NCBI GenBank assembly: GCA_905480405.1
Contig: CAJQQH010000037.1
Coordinates: 1 to 41,235, forward strand
Source of the DNA: an uncultured Polaribacter sp.
GTDB lineage: Bacteria; Bacteroidota; Bacteroidia; Flavobacteriales; Flavobacteriaceae
Direction of reading: 5' to 3'
Length of the DNA stretch: 41,235 bases
The notes beneath the pieces were generated by a model, which saw only the letters and a program-made list of their open reading frames with translations, was not told the origin of the DNA and did no database searches. The translations under genes and the position numbers were made by a program. Positions 16,780 through 24,958 of the stretch are shown here, one piece after another (position 1 is the first letter of the stretch; the number at the start of each line of letters is the position of its first letter).

Positions 16780-18795
16780 TTATAACAAACCAGCTCTTTT
16801 TAGCAATGCATCTGGTTTTGGTTCTTGCCCTCTAAAACGTTTGTACAATTTCATTGGTTTTTCTGTACCTCCTTTAGATAATACGTTTTCTTTAAACTTT
16901 GTAGCTACTTCTTTATTAAAAATTCCTTTTTCTAAGAAATATTCAAAAGCATCTGCATCTAAAACTTCTGCCCATTTATAAGAATAGTATCCGGCAGAAT
17001 ACCCTCCTTGAAAAATATGAGAAAAAGCTGTACTCATACAGTTTTCTGCAACATCAGGATATAATTTTGTATTTGCAAAAGCTTCGTTTTCAAATTCTTT
17101 TACAGATTTTATTTCTGATGGGTTTTGACTATGCCAACTCATATCTAATAAACCAAAACTTAATTGTCTTAAGGTTTGCATTCCTTCATGAAAACTTGCA
17201 GATTCTTTAATTTTTTTAACATATTTCATCGGTATAACTTCACCTGTTTCATAATGTTTTGCAAACAACTCTAAAGCTTCTTTTTCAAAACACCAGTTCT
17301 CTAAAACCTGACTTGGTAATTCTACAAAATCCCAAGAAACAGAAGTTCCTGATAAACTGTTGTAAGTTGTATTTGCTAACATACCGTGCAAAGCATGCCC
17401 AAACTCATGAAACAACGTTGTAACTTCGTTAAAAGTTAATAAAGACGGTTTAGTTTCGGTTGGTTTTGTAAAATTACAAACGATAGAAACATGTGGTCTT
17501 TCGTTAATTCCGTTTTTAATTTGCTGCGATTTGTAACTTGTCATCCACGCACCATTTCTTTTTCCTTTTCTAGGATGAAAATCGGCATAAAAAACAGAAA
17601 CAAAATTCCCGTTTATATCCGTTACATTATAAGTTTTAACGTCTTCATGGTATTTTTCTATATTAGAAACTTCTTCGAACTGCAAATCAAATAATCTACT
17701 TGCAATTTCAAAAACACCAGCAATTACATTTTCTAATTTAAAATAAGGTTTTAAAATTTCTTGGTCTAAATCGAATAATTCTTTTTTTAGTTTTTCTGAG
17801 TAATAAGAACCATCCCATTTTTGAAGTTGATCTATGCCATCTAATTTCTTAGCATAATTCTCTAAGTTTTTAAACTCTTTAATAGCAGCAGGTTTTGCTT
17901 TTTCTAATAGATTATTAGAAAACTCAATAACTTTTTCTGGTGTTTCTGCCATTCTCTCTTCTAAAACAAAATGAGCATGCGTTTTATAACCTAATAAGTT
18001 TGCTCTATCATTTCTAAGATTTACAATATCTAAAACAACTTGCTCATTATTAAATTCGTTGTCTTTAAATGCTTTTTTACCAGCAGCAATTGCCATTTCT
18101 TTACGCAATTCTCTATTATCTGCATATGTTAAAAACGGAATGTAACTTGGGTAATCTAAAGTAAAAATATAACCTTCTTTTTCTTTAGATTTTGCAACTT
18201 CTTTAGCTGCTTCTTTTACGCTTTCTGGTAAACCTGCTAAATCTTTCTCGTCTGTTAAATGCATTTCGAATGCATTGGTTTCTGCCAAAACATTTTCTCC
18301 AAACTTTAAAGATAATTTAGAAAGTTCAGCATCAATCTTTCGAAGCTTATTCTTATCATCATCTTTTAAATTTGCTCCATTTCTAGCAAAACCTTTATAT
18401 TGTTTGTCTAAAAGTGTTTTTTGTTCTGCATTTAAATCTAATGTATCTTTAATATCAAAAACCGATTTCACTTTTTTAAACAAAGCTTCGTTTAAGGTAA
18501 TGTCGTTACTAAATTCACTTAACCAAGGAGAAACTTCTTGTGCTATTTTCTGAATTTCATCATTAGTTTCAGCTGAATTTAAGTTGAAAAAAATACTAGT
18601 TATTCTGTTTAGTTTTTCGCCAGAAAAATCTAATGCAACTGTTGTGTTTTCAAAAGTTGGAATATCAGAATTATTTACAATTTTATCTATTTCTGATTTG
18701 GCAATTTCGATACCTTTTTTAATTGCAGGCTTATAATCATCATTAGAAATTTTAGAAAAAGGTGCTGTATTAAAGTCTTGTAAAAGTGGGTTCAT
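16780..18795 (-). CDS. M3-family zinc metallopeptidase (oligopeptidase A / dipeptidyl carboxypeptidase-like)
   Basis: 671 residues, the usual length for cytoplasmic M3 oligopeptidases. The zinc motif HEFGH is at 463-467 (context LFHEFGHALHGML), with the third-ligand Glu expected about 25 residues on (WDFVELPSQVLENW). There is no signal peptide, so it should act in the cytoplasm on short peptides. The substrate-binding region HIFQGGYSAGYYSYKWAEV, typical of the family, is present near the C-terminus. I cannot distinguish the PrlC from the Dcp subtype from sequence alone. It follows purE after a 114-base gap that holds a strong hairpin. Confidence 0.93.
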   Translation of the reverse strand: MNPLLQDFNTAPFSKISNDDYKPAIKKGIEIAKSEIDKIVNNSDIPTFENTTVALDFSGEKLNRITSIFFNLNSAETNDEIQKIAQEVSPWLSEFSNDITLNEALFKKVKSVFDIKDTLDLNAEQKTLLDKQYKGFARNGANLKDDDKNKLRKIDAELSKLSLKFGENVLAETNAFEMHLTDEKDLAGLPESVKEAAKEVAKSKEKEGYIFTLDYPSYIPFLTYADNRELRKEMAIAAGKKAFKDNEFNNEQVVLDIVNLRNDRANLLGYKTHAHFVLEERMAETPEKVIEFSNNLLEKAKPAAIKEFKNLENYAKKLDGIDQLQKWDGSYYSEKLKKELFDLDQEILKPYFKLENVIAGVFEIASRLFDLQFEEVSNIEKYHEDVKTYNVTDINGNFVSVFYADFHPRKGKRNGAWMTSYKSQQIKNGINERPHVSIVCNFTKPTETKPSLLTFNEVTTLFHEFGHALHGMLANTTYNSLSGTSVSWDFVELPSQVLENWCFEKEALELFAKHYETGEVIPMKYVKKIKESASFHEGMQTLRQLSFGLLDMSWHSQNPSEIKSVKEFENEAFANTKLYPDVAENCMSTAFSHIFQGGYSAGYYSYKWAEVLDADAFEYFLEKGIFNKEVATKFKENVLSKGGTEKPMKLYKRFRGQEPKPDALLKRAGLL

Positions 18796-18844
18796 TTAAA
18801 AATGTGTAATTGTTTTTTTGTTTAAACGTGCAATTGTGCCAAAT

Positions 18845-18892
18845 CGAGCGCTGTTGAGATCTAAATATAAAGTCTCTTAATAACAGCGTTCG
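18845..18892 (-). other. GC-rich imperfect hairpin between purE and the M3 peptidase gene
   Basis: CGAGCGCTGTT (18845-18855) pairs with AACAGCGTTCG (18882-18892) with one G-T position. An inner GAGA/TCTC stem (18856-18859 with 18873-18876) and a five-base bulge complete it. It begins 18 bases after the purE stop. The following minus-strand bases (ATTTGG) are only briefly U-rich, so it could be a weak terminator, an mRNA-end stabiliser or a small structured RNA. Confidence 0.5.
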
Positions 18893-18909
18893 TTATTTTC
18901 AATCAAAAT

Positions 18910-19389
18910 CTATTTTCTTACGCGTTCAGAAGCTTTTTCAACCTTCAATTTTAATTCTTCTTTATAAGCAATTATTTTATTTAAAACTTCTTCATTTGAA
19001 GCTCCAATAATTTGAGCAGCTAAAATACCTGCATTTTTTGCGCCATCTAAAGCTACAGTTGCAACTGGTACGCCTCCAGGCATTTGTAATATAGATAAAA
19101 CAGAATCCCAACCATCAATAGAATTTCTACTTTTTACAGGAACTCCAATTATTGGTAAAGGACTCATACTTGCAACCATTCCTGGTAAATGAGCAGCGCC
19201 TCCAGCACCTGCAATAATTACTTTTATGCCTCTTTTATGTGCGTTTTTAGAATAGTCAACTAATTTTTCTGGAGTTCTGTGAGCAGATACAATATCAACT
19301 TCTATTTGAATGTTAAAACCCTCTAAAATATCTATTGCTTCTTGCATTATTGGAAGATCAGAATCACTTCCCATTATTATTCCTACCAT
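18910..19389 (-). CDS. purE: N5-carboxyaminoimidazole ribonucleotide mutase
   Basis: 159 residues, the standard length of class I PurE. The diagnostic N-terminus GIIMGSDSDLPIMQEA, the SAHRTPEKLVDYS active-site segment and the GAGGAAHLPGMVAS loop are all present. It moves the carboxyl group of N5-CAIR to C4 in purine synthesis. It pairs with purK, which lies 54 bases upstream on the same strand. Together they replace the single-step class II route. Confidence 0.96.
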   Translation of the reverse strand: MVGIIMGSDSDLPIMQEAIDILEGFNIQIEVDIVSAHRTPEKLVDYSKNAHKRGIKVIIAGAGGAAHLPGMVASMSPLPIIGVPVKSRNSIDGWDSVLSILQMPGGVPVATVALDGAKNAGILAAQIIGASNEEVLNKIIAYKEELKLKVEKASERVRK

Positions 19390-19396
19390 AATTTTT

Positions 19397-19436
19397 CAAT
19401 TATCAACTATCAGTTATCAATTATAACTGGTAATTG
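19397..19436. repeat. Nested palindromes in the purK-purE spacer
   Basis: CAATTA (19397-19402) pairs with TAATTG (19431-19436), enclosing CAGTTAT (19411-19417) and ATAACTG (19423-19429) with a five-base loop. The whole spacer is built of short ATCAA/AATTG units. It would fold in the minus-strand purK-purE mRNA between the two genes and may affect stability or coupling. The low complexity lowers confidence. Confidence 0.4.
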
Positions 19437-19443
19437 TTTAATG

Positions 19444-20607
19444 TTAATTGTTATTACTTATAACTCTAATTGTTTCTTTTACTTTTTGCGCAATTTTTCT
19501 TGCTGTGTCAATATCTTTATTTACAATAGTTACATGTCCCATTTTACGAAAAGGACGAGTTTCTTTTTTACCATAAATGTGAGGTGTAACACCATCAATT
19601 TTTAAAATATCGTTTAAATTTTCGTAAACTACATCGCCAGAAAAACCTTCGTCACCTACTAAATTTACCATAATTCCGGCAACTTTACTTTCTGTATTTC
19701 CTAAAGGAAGATTTAAAATTGATCTTATATGTTGTTCAAATTGATTAGTATAACTAGCCTCAATAGAATAATGACCAGAGTTGTGAGGTCTTGGAGCAAC
19801 TTCATTTACTAATATTTCATTTGTTTCTGTTTGAAACATTTCTACAGCCAATAAACCAACAAAATCTAAATCATTCACAACTTTTAAGGCAACTTCTTGT
19901 GCTTTTTTAGCAACAGATTTTTCAATTCGAGCAGGGCAAATTACATATTCTACTTGATTAGCTTCTGCATGAAATTCCATTTCTACAACAGGGTATGTTT
20001 TAGTTTCACCATCAGGATTTCTTGCAACAATAACTGCTAATTCGTTTTTAAACGGAATTAGTTGTTCTGTAATACACTCTACATTTGGTAATGACTCTAA
20101 GTCGGAAAAATTTCTAACAATTTTTACACCATTTCCATCATACCCAAAACGTGCTGCTTTCCATACAAAAGGAAAATTGATTACATCGCTTTCTAAACAA
20201 ATTATTAATTCTTCTAAATATGCAAAATGAGAAAAAGCTGCTGTTGGAATTTTATGATCAAAATAAAAGTTTTTTTGATTTGCTTTACTTTGTATCGTTC
20301 GTAAGTTTTTTGGTTTCGGATAAATAGTTAAACCCTCTTCTTCTAGCTTGTCTAAAGCATCAATGTTTACGTTTTCTATTTCTATGGTTAAAACATCTAC
20401 TGTTTTACCAAAGTTATAGACAGCATCAAAATCTAATAAATCGCCAATAACAAAGTTGTTGCATATATCTGCACAAGGTGCATTTTTATTGCTTTCTAAA
20501 ATTGAGGTGTAAATATCGAATTTTTGTGTTTCAGTAAGAATCATTCTACCTAACTGACCACCACCTAAAATACCTAATTTAAAATCTGAAGAAAAATAGT
20601 TTTTCAC
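19444..20607 (-). CDS. purK: 5-(carboxyamino)imidazole ribonucleotide synthase
   Basis: 387 residues, ATP-grasp fold. The N-terminal motif LGILGGGQLGRMI is a strong PurK signature. The ATP-grasp region (PFVWKAARFGYDGNGVKI) and C-terminal EVAPRPHNSGHYSIEA are typical. It converts AIR, ATP and bicarbonate to N5-CAIR, the substrate of the next gene purE. The start codon is GTG at 20605-20607, with no suitable ATG nearby. A TAnnTTTG box lies 22 bases upstream. Confidence 0.95.
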   Translation of the reverse strand: MKNYFSSDFKLGILGGGQLGRMILTETQKFDIYTSILESNKNAPCADICNNFVIGDLLDFDAVYNFGKTVDVLTIEIENVNIDALDKLEEEGLTIYPKPKNLRTIQSKANQKNFYFDHKIPTAAFSHFAYLEELIICLESDVINFPFVWKAARFGYDGNGVKIVRNFSDLESLPNVECITEQLIPFKNELAVIVARNPDGETKTYPVVEMEFHAEANQVEYVICPARIEKSVAKKAQEVALKVVNDLDFVGLLAVEMFQTETNEILVNEVAPRPHNSGHYSIEASYTNQFEQHIRSILNLPLGNTESKVAGIMVNLVGDEGFSGDVVYENLNDILKIDGVTPHIYGKKETRPFRKMGHVTIVNKDIDTARKIAQKVKETIRVISNNN

Positions 20608-20629
20608 TTGTAAAATTGTTGTGTTTATA

Positions 20630-20637
20630 CAAAAATA
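20630..20637 (-). promoter_or_regulatory. Bacteroidota-type -7 box (TATTTTTG) for purK-purE
   Basis: A TAnnTTTG match on the minus strand, 22 bases before the purK GTG, gives a short leader of roughly 15-20 bases. No clear TTG partner is seen at the usual distance. Confidence 0.45.
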
Positions 20638-20660
20638 AGCATCTAAAACATAAGAAACTA

Positions 20661-21077
20661 CTAAAAATTACTGATTCGAATTGTAGTTCCTATTTTTGTT
20701 ACTTTGTATTCTATTGCAGGACATTGAAATCCTTCCGTTTGTGGCGCACCACCAAAATCTACACTGTATTTACTTTCATCGCAAGTACATTGTAAAACCC
20801 TATTATTAAAAGTCATTGCAGTAGTACAATCGTTTGTTGGGCACAGTCGATCAAAAGCAACAAACTCGCTACCATTTTTATTAAATAACAAAATACCTTT
20901 ATTTCCACCAGAAAGTAACGCAAAACCACCAGGGGTTTGTGCATTTATTAAGGCTGGATTGTTTAAGTCTGTAGCTAAATTTAGAGGTAAACTTTGTATA
21001 CAATTAGCTAAATTGGTTGTGTCAGAACAATTTACAAACAAACAAATACTTAATAAAAAGAATATTTTTTTTAACAT
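20661..21077 (-). CDS. Rieske-like lipoprotein lacking cluster histidines
   Basis: 138 residues. A lipoprotein signal ends at C17 (FVNC). The rest resembles small flavobacterial Rieske-fold proteins. Motif one reads C79-P-T-N-D-C84, where a Rieske centre has C-x-H-x-x-C. Motif two reads C97-T-C99-D-E-S102, where a Rieske centre has C-x-C-H-x-S. All four cysteines, including the structural disulfide pair, are kept, but both histidine ligands are replaced (Thr81, Asp100). It therefore probably does not hold a standard [2Fe-2S] Rieske cluster. Anchored in the cell envelope, function unknown. It lies 53 bases upstream of purK on the same strand. Confidence 0.75.
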   Translation of the reverse strand: MLKKIFFLLSICLFVNCSDTTNLANCIQSLPLNLATDLNNPALINAQTPGGFALLSGGNKGILLFNKNGSEFVAFDRLCPTNDCTTAMTFNNRVLQCTCDESKYSVDFGGAPQTEGFQCPAIEYKVTKIGTTIRISNF

Positions 21078-21125
21078 TACAGTTTTCGGTTTTTATAAAA
21101 ACGATGACAAGTTACAAATATTTTG

Positions 21126-21133
21126 TACATTTG
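21126..21133 (+). promoter_or_regulatory. Bacteroidota-type -7 box (TACATTTG), probable greA promoter
   Basis: A perfect TAnnTTTG match facing greA, 129 bases upstream of its ATG. It would leave an unusually long leader of about 120 bases. A second promoter closer to the gene cannot be excluded. Confidence 0.4.
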
Positions 21134-21262
21134 TAATCTAATCTCATTCCTGTTAAGGGTTTGAGATTTTTAAATTTAGCCCATAGTAGGTTTTAAAGTA
21201 AACAGTTTTATTTTTTTTTACGAATTAGTATAAAGAAATGATAAATTTTAAAAAAGAAAAGA

Positions 21263-21736
21263 ATGAGTGATATATCTTATTATTCTCCAGAAGGATTAAA
21301 GAAATTGAAGGATGAGTTGGCGCAATTAGAACAAATTGAGAGACCAAGAGTAACACAAGAAATTGCTGATGCAAGAGACAAAGGAGATTTAAGTGAAAAT
21401 GCAGAATATCATGCCGCAAAAGAAGAACAATCTCATTTAGAGTTTAAAATTGCTAAATTAAAAAATGTGGTTTCAAATGCACGTATTTTAGATGAAAGCC
21501 AATTAGATACTTCTAAAATATTGATTCATTCTAATGTTAAAATTAAAAACACTGCTAATGGAATGGAGTTTACGTATAGATTAGTTGCAGATTCTGAAAC
21601 AGATGTTAGAAACGGAAAACTTTCAGTAAATTCCCCAATTGGTAAAGGTTTATTAGGTAAACAAGTAGGTGATATAGCAGAAATTAATGTTCCTAACGGA
21701 ATTATGAAATTCGAAGTTGTAGAAATTTCTAGATAA
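21263..21736 (+). CDS. greA: Transcription elongation factor GreA
   Basis: 157 residues, the normal GreA length. The N-terminal coiled coil carries the signature EIADARDKGDLSENAEYHAAKEEQ, including the acidic tip residues that reach the RNA polymerase active centre and trigger cleavage of backtracked RNA. The C-terminal FKBP-like domain (VNSPIGKGLLGKQVGD) is intact. A terminator follows, so it is probably monocistronic. An AAAAGAAAAG stretch sits just before the ATG. Confidence 0.96.
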   Translation: MSDISYYSPEGLKKLKDELAQLEQIERPRVTQEIADARDKGDLSENAEYHAAKEEQSHLEFKIAKLKNVVSNARILDESQLDTSKILIHSNVKIKNTANGMEFTYRLVADSETDVRNGKLSVNSPIGKGLLGKQVGDIAEINVPNGIMKFEVVEISR

Positions 21737-21766
21737 GTCTATTTCTTTTTAAAACATTGTAATATA

Positions 21767-21806
21767 AATTCGGATTTTGGTTATACCAGAATCCGAATTC
21801 TTTTTT
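21767..21806 (+). terminator. Intrinsic terminator after greA
   Basis: AATTCGGATT (21767-21776) pairs perfectly with AATCCGAATT (21790-21799), with a further inner TGG/CCA match, followed by CTTTTTT (21800-21806). Confidence 0.85.
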
Positions 21807-21835
21807 ATATTTACTAACCACTAATTTTTTTTAAT

Positions 21836-22225
21836 ATGAGTATATTCACAAAAATAATTACAGGAGAAATACCAAGCTATAAAGTAGCTGAAGACGATAA
21901 TTTTATTGCCTTTTTAGACATTAACCCAAATGCAAAAGGACACACTTTAGTAGTGCCTAAAAAAGAAGAAGACAAGATTTTCGATTTATCTAAAGAGGAA
22001 TATAGCTCTTTAATGGATTTTTCTTACAGAGTTGCAAAAGCGATAGAGAAGACAATTGTTTGTAAAAGAGTTGGAATGAGTGTGATTGGTTTAGAAGTAC
22101 CTCATGTACATGTACATTTAATTCCTTTAAACTCAATGGCAGATATTCAGTTTTCCCAAAAAGTAAAATTATCTAATGATGAGTTTATTGCTTTAGCAAA
22201 AAGTATTTCAAAGAATTTTGAATAA
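21836..22225 (+). CDS. HIT-family (histidine triad) nucleotide hydrolase
   Basis: 129 residues, the usual size of HINT-type proteins. The catalytic triad motif H90-V-H92-V-H94 lies in PHVHVHLIPL, and the nucleotide-binding region GHTLVVPKKE is present. The family hydrolyses nucleoside phosphoramidates or adenylated amines. The physiological substrate here is unknown. The stop TAA at 22223-22225 is directly followed, in the same frame, by the ATG of a small membrane protein. Confidence 0.93.
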   Translation: MSIFTKIITGEIPSYKVAEDDNFIAFLDINPNAKGHTLVVPKKEEDKIFDLSKEEYSSLMDFSYRVAKAIEKTIVCKRVGMSVIGLEVPHVHVHLIPLNSMADIQFSQKVKLSNDEFIALAKSISKNFE

Positions 22226-22426
22226 ATGAAAAAGTGGGTTAAAGTAGGTTTAGTTTGGGGGATTTGGATGTTTTTAGGAATAACATTTATTAAGTCATTA
22301 ATTTTTGGAGAAGTGATAACATTAAAAGTAGTTATTATTGAATCCTTTTTATGGATGATAGTTGGACTTTTATATGGTTATATATCAGACAAATACAAGT
22401 TAGTAAAAACTAAATTTAAAAAGTAA
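22226..22426 (+). CDS. Small membrane protein with two predicted helices
   Basis: 66 residues beginning with ATG immediately after the HIT-gene stop, in the same frame. Two hydrophobic segments (about 7-24 and 33-52) are flanked by Lys-rich ends (MKKWVK at the start, KLVKTKFKK at the end), suggesting a hairpin topology with both ends in the cytoplasm. No domain recognised. Co-translation with the HIT protein is almost certain, so a functional link is possible but unproven. Confidence 0.75.
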   Translation: MKKWVKVGLVWGIWMFLGITFIKSLIFGEVITLKVVIIESFLWMIVGLLYGYISDKYKLVKTKFKK

Positions 22427-22469
22427 TCTTTTTTTTTAACTCGTAAATTCGTTTTAGTTTTAAATAAAC

Positions 22470-23621
22470 TTAAATTTTATTCAATAAAATCTCAAACGTT
22501 GTTCCTTTTTCTAATTCAGATTTTTTTACAAATATCTTTCCTTTGTGATAATCTTCTACAATTCTTTTAGAAAGTGATAGACCTAATCCCCAACCACGTT
22601 TTTTTGTAGTAAAACCAGGTTTAAATATTTGTTTAAAAAGTTTTTTGGGCATCCCTTTTCCTGTATCAGAAATAGTGATTTTTACTTTTTTAGAATCACT
22701 TTCTAATTCTAAATTTAATTCACCTTTACCTAACATTGCATCAATAGCATTCTTTATTAAATTTTCTATTACCCAACCAAAAAGTTCTGTATTTATTTTT
22801 GTATAAATTTCAGTATCAGAAGAAGAGAAAGTAAATGAAATTTGTTTAGAGCTGCGAGATTCTAAATAATCGAAAGCTTGTTTAGTAATATCTACAATAT
22901 TTTCTTTTTTAAGTTCTGGAACAGAGCCTATTTTAGAAAAACGATTTGCTATTGTATTTAATCGATGTACATCTTTTTCTATTTCTTCAATATAGGTTTC
23001 ATCAACCTTTTCCATTTTTAAAATAGCAATCCAACCTAAAAGAGAAGACAACGGTGTGCCTATTTGATGTGCGGTTTCTTTAGCCATACCCGTCCAAAGT
23101 TTATTTGTTTCTGCAGCTTTGTTAGAACTATAAAAAAGATAAATAACGGCTAAAAAGAGCACTAAAATAAGTAGTAAAGCTAAAGGATAATAGGTGAGTT
23201 TATTTAATAAATCTGAATCTTTATAGTAAATGTATTGTTTGTTTTTTCCATCATAACTAATTTCAATGGGCTCATTTTCAATTTTCATTATTGCCAATTG
23301 ATTCTCTAGATATTCTGGGTTTAGAGATTTTATAGAATCTAGGTTTTGAATGTTTAAAACAACACCTTTGTCATCTACCAAAATCATTGGAACCGTACTG
23401 TTGTTCTCAATAACTTTTAAAGGTAAACTTACACTAGCGTTTAAATCTGTATTTGTTGCTATTTCCTTTTGAGCTGCAGCTAAAATTTCCATTTTAACCC
23501 GTTCTGCTTGTTTAAATTTTTGAAAGAAAGTATAAGTATTCCAAAGAATTAAAGTAACAATTACAAATGAGACAAGAATTGTAATTCGTTTGAATAAAAG
23601 AGTATTAGAGAAAATGTTCAT
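22470..23621 (-). CDS. Membrane sensor histidine kinase (orphan)
   Basis: 383 residues from the ATG at 23621. An in-frame ATG at 23657 adds 12 residues and is less likely. A first membrane helix (about 13-30) and a second (about 145-165) bracket a periplasmic sensing region of about 115 residues. The H-box TGMAKETAHQIGTPLSSLL (His185) begins only about 20 residues after the second helix, leaving no room for a HAMP domain. The ATPase domain has an N-box (ENLIKNAIDAM) and G-boxes (DTGKGMP, GWGLGLSLSKRIVEDY). No response regulator is adjacent, so the partner is unknown. Confidence 0.93.
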   Translation of the reverse strand: MNIFSNTLLFKRITILVSFVIVTLILWNTYTFFQKFKQAERVKMEILAAAQKEIATNTDLNASVSLPLKVIENNSTVPMILVDDKGVVLNIQNLDSIKSLNPEYLENQLAIMKIENEPIEISYDGKNKQYIYYKDSDLLNKLTYYPLALLLILVLFLAVIYLFYSSNKAAETNKLWTGMAKETAHQIGTPLSSLLGWIAILKMEKVDETYIEEIEKDVHRLNTIANRFSKIGSVPELKKENIVDITKQAFDYLESRSSKQISFTFSSSDTEIYTKINTELFGWVIENLIKNAIDAMLGKGELNLELESDSKKVKITISDTGKGMPKKLFKQIFKPGFTTKKRGWGLGLSLSKRIVEDYHKGKIFVKKSELEKGTTFEILLNKI

Positions 23622-23700
23622 TAAAACAAATATAAAGGTTTCTTGTATATAACTCATTTGAAGATTTGATAGTATCTTTACCTACCTAAATTTTTTATAG

Positions 23701-24561
23701 ATGCTCTCTATCGATCCAAAAGAAATACCAACAACAAAATTACATGGTTATTTACTAGGCGCAATTGCTCCAAGACCAATTGCTTTTGCAAGTACTATTG
23801 ATTCTGATGGTAACCCTAATTTATCACCTTTCTCTTTTTTTAATGTTTTTGGGGCAAATCCGCCAATTATGATTTTTTCTCCAGCAAGAAGAGTAAGAGA
23901 TAATACTACAAAACACACTTTAGAAAATGCTTTAGCAACTAAAGAAGTGGTTATAAATGTGGTAAACTATGATATTGTACAACAAATGTCTTTAAGTAGT
24001 ACCGAATACCCAGAAGGTGTAAATGAGTTTGAAAAAGCAGGTTTTACAATGTTAAAGTCTGATATTATAAAGCCATTTAGAGTTAAAGAATCTCCTGTGC
24101 AGTTTGAATGTAAAGTTAAAGATGTTATTTTTACTGGTGATGAAGGCGGAGCAGGAAACTTAATTGTTTGTGAAGTTGTAAAACTACATATTTCTGAAGA
24201 TGTTTTAACGGCTGATGGTGGTATAGATCAACATAAAATAGACTTGGTTGCAAGAGCAGGCGGTAGTTATTATACAAGAGCTAGAGATGGTTTTTTCGAA
24301 ATTCCGAAACCAATTTCTACATTAGGTATTGGTGTAGATACAATTGCTTTAGAAATTAGAAATAGCACTATTTTAACAGGTAATAATTTAGGGATGTTAG
24401 GTAATGTAGAACAACTACCAAACAGTAAAACTGTTGATAACTTTGGGAAAGAACATCCTGAATTTATTGGGTTAGAAATGGTAAAAAAACATACATTTGC
24501 CCAAGAGTATTTAAGTAAAAATGATGTGGAAAGTGCTTGGAAAGTACTTTTATTAAAATAG
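23701..24561 (+). CDS. Flavin reductase family (FMN-binding split-barrel) protein
   Basis: 286 residues. The typical N-terminal signature YLLGAIAPRPIAFAST, then NLSPFSFFNVFGANPP and the RVRDNTTKHTLENA region, match the flavin-reductase-like domain that binds FMN. The enzymes move electrons from NAD(P)H to flavin or act as small oxidoreductases. The substrate is not predictable here. It is divergent from the histidine kinase, with a 79-base shared control region. The downstream DUF3127 gene starts 5 bases after its stop, so the two form an operon. Confidence 0.9.
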   Translation: MLSIDPKEIPTTKLHGYLLGAIAPRPIAFASTIDSDGNPNLSPFSFFNVFGANPPIMIFSPARRVRDNTTKHTLENALATKEVVINVVNYDIVQQMSLSSTEYPEGVNEFEKAGFTMLKSDIIKPFRVKESPVQFECKVKDVIFTGDEGGAGNLIVCEVVKLHISEDVLTADGGIDQHKIDLVARAGGSYYTRARDGFFEIPKPISTLGIGVDTIALEIRNSTILTGNNLGMLGNVEQLPNSKTVDNFGKEHPEFIGLEMVKKHTFAQEYLSKNDVESAWKVLLLK

Positions 24562-24566
24562 AAATT

Positions 24567-24932
24567 ATGGAAGTTATTGGTAAAGTAAAATTAATTGGAG
24601 AAGTACAAACATTTGGTTCTAATGGATTTAGAAAAAGAGAACTAGTTGTTACTACAGATGAACAATACCCACAAATGATAATGGTAGAGTTTGTACAAGA
24701 TAAATGTGATTTATTAAACAGTTATGCTGTTGGGCAAGATGTAAAAGTAGCTATTAATTTAAGAGGTAGAGAGTGGATAAATCCGGCAGGAGAAGCTAAG
24801 TACTTTAACTCTATTCAAGGATGGAGAATAGAAAAACTATCTCAAGCAGCACCAAGTAATTTACCTCCAGTAGATCAGTTTCAGCCAGCATCTAGTGTTT
24901 CTGATGCAGAACCAGACGATTTGCCATTTTAG
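24567..24932 (+). CDS. DUF3127-family protein with SSB-like acidic C-terminal tip
   Basis: 121 residues from the ATG at 24567. An in-frame upstream start at 24537 would overlap the flavin reductase gene, so I chose the later one. Residues 1-90 match the DUF3127 pattern (EVIGKVKLIGEVQTFGSNG, then YFNSIQGWRIEKL), likely a small OB-like beta barrel. A proline- and serine-rich linker follows. The protein ends EPDDLPF, which closely resembles the C-terminal tip of bacterial single-strand-binding protein (DDDIPF) that docks DNA-repair partners. Function unknown. Nucleic-acid binding is an inference. Confidence 0.82.
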   Translation: MEVIGKVKLIGEVQTFGSNGFRKRELVVTTDEQYPQMIMVEFVQDKCDLLNSYAVGQDVKVAINLRGREWINPAGEAKYFNSIQGWRIEKLSQAAPSNLPPVDQFQPASSVSDAEPDDLPF

Positions 24933-24958
24933 TAATAACTTAGCTTACTAGATAAAAT

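Noticed and set aside
18821..18845. TTGGCACAATTGC on the minus strand resembling a sigma-54 promoter
   Set aside because: The GG and GC dinucleotides are three bases too close for a functional -24/-12 promoter.
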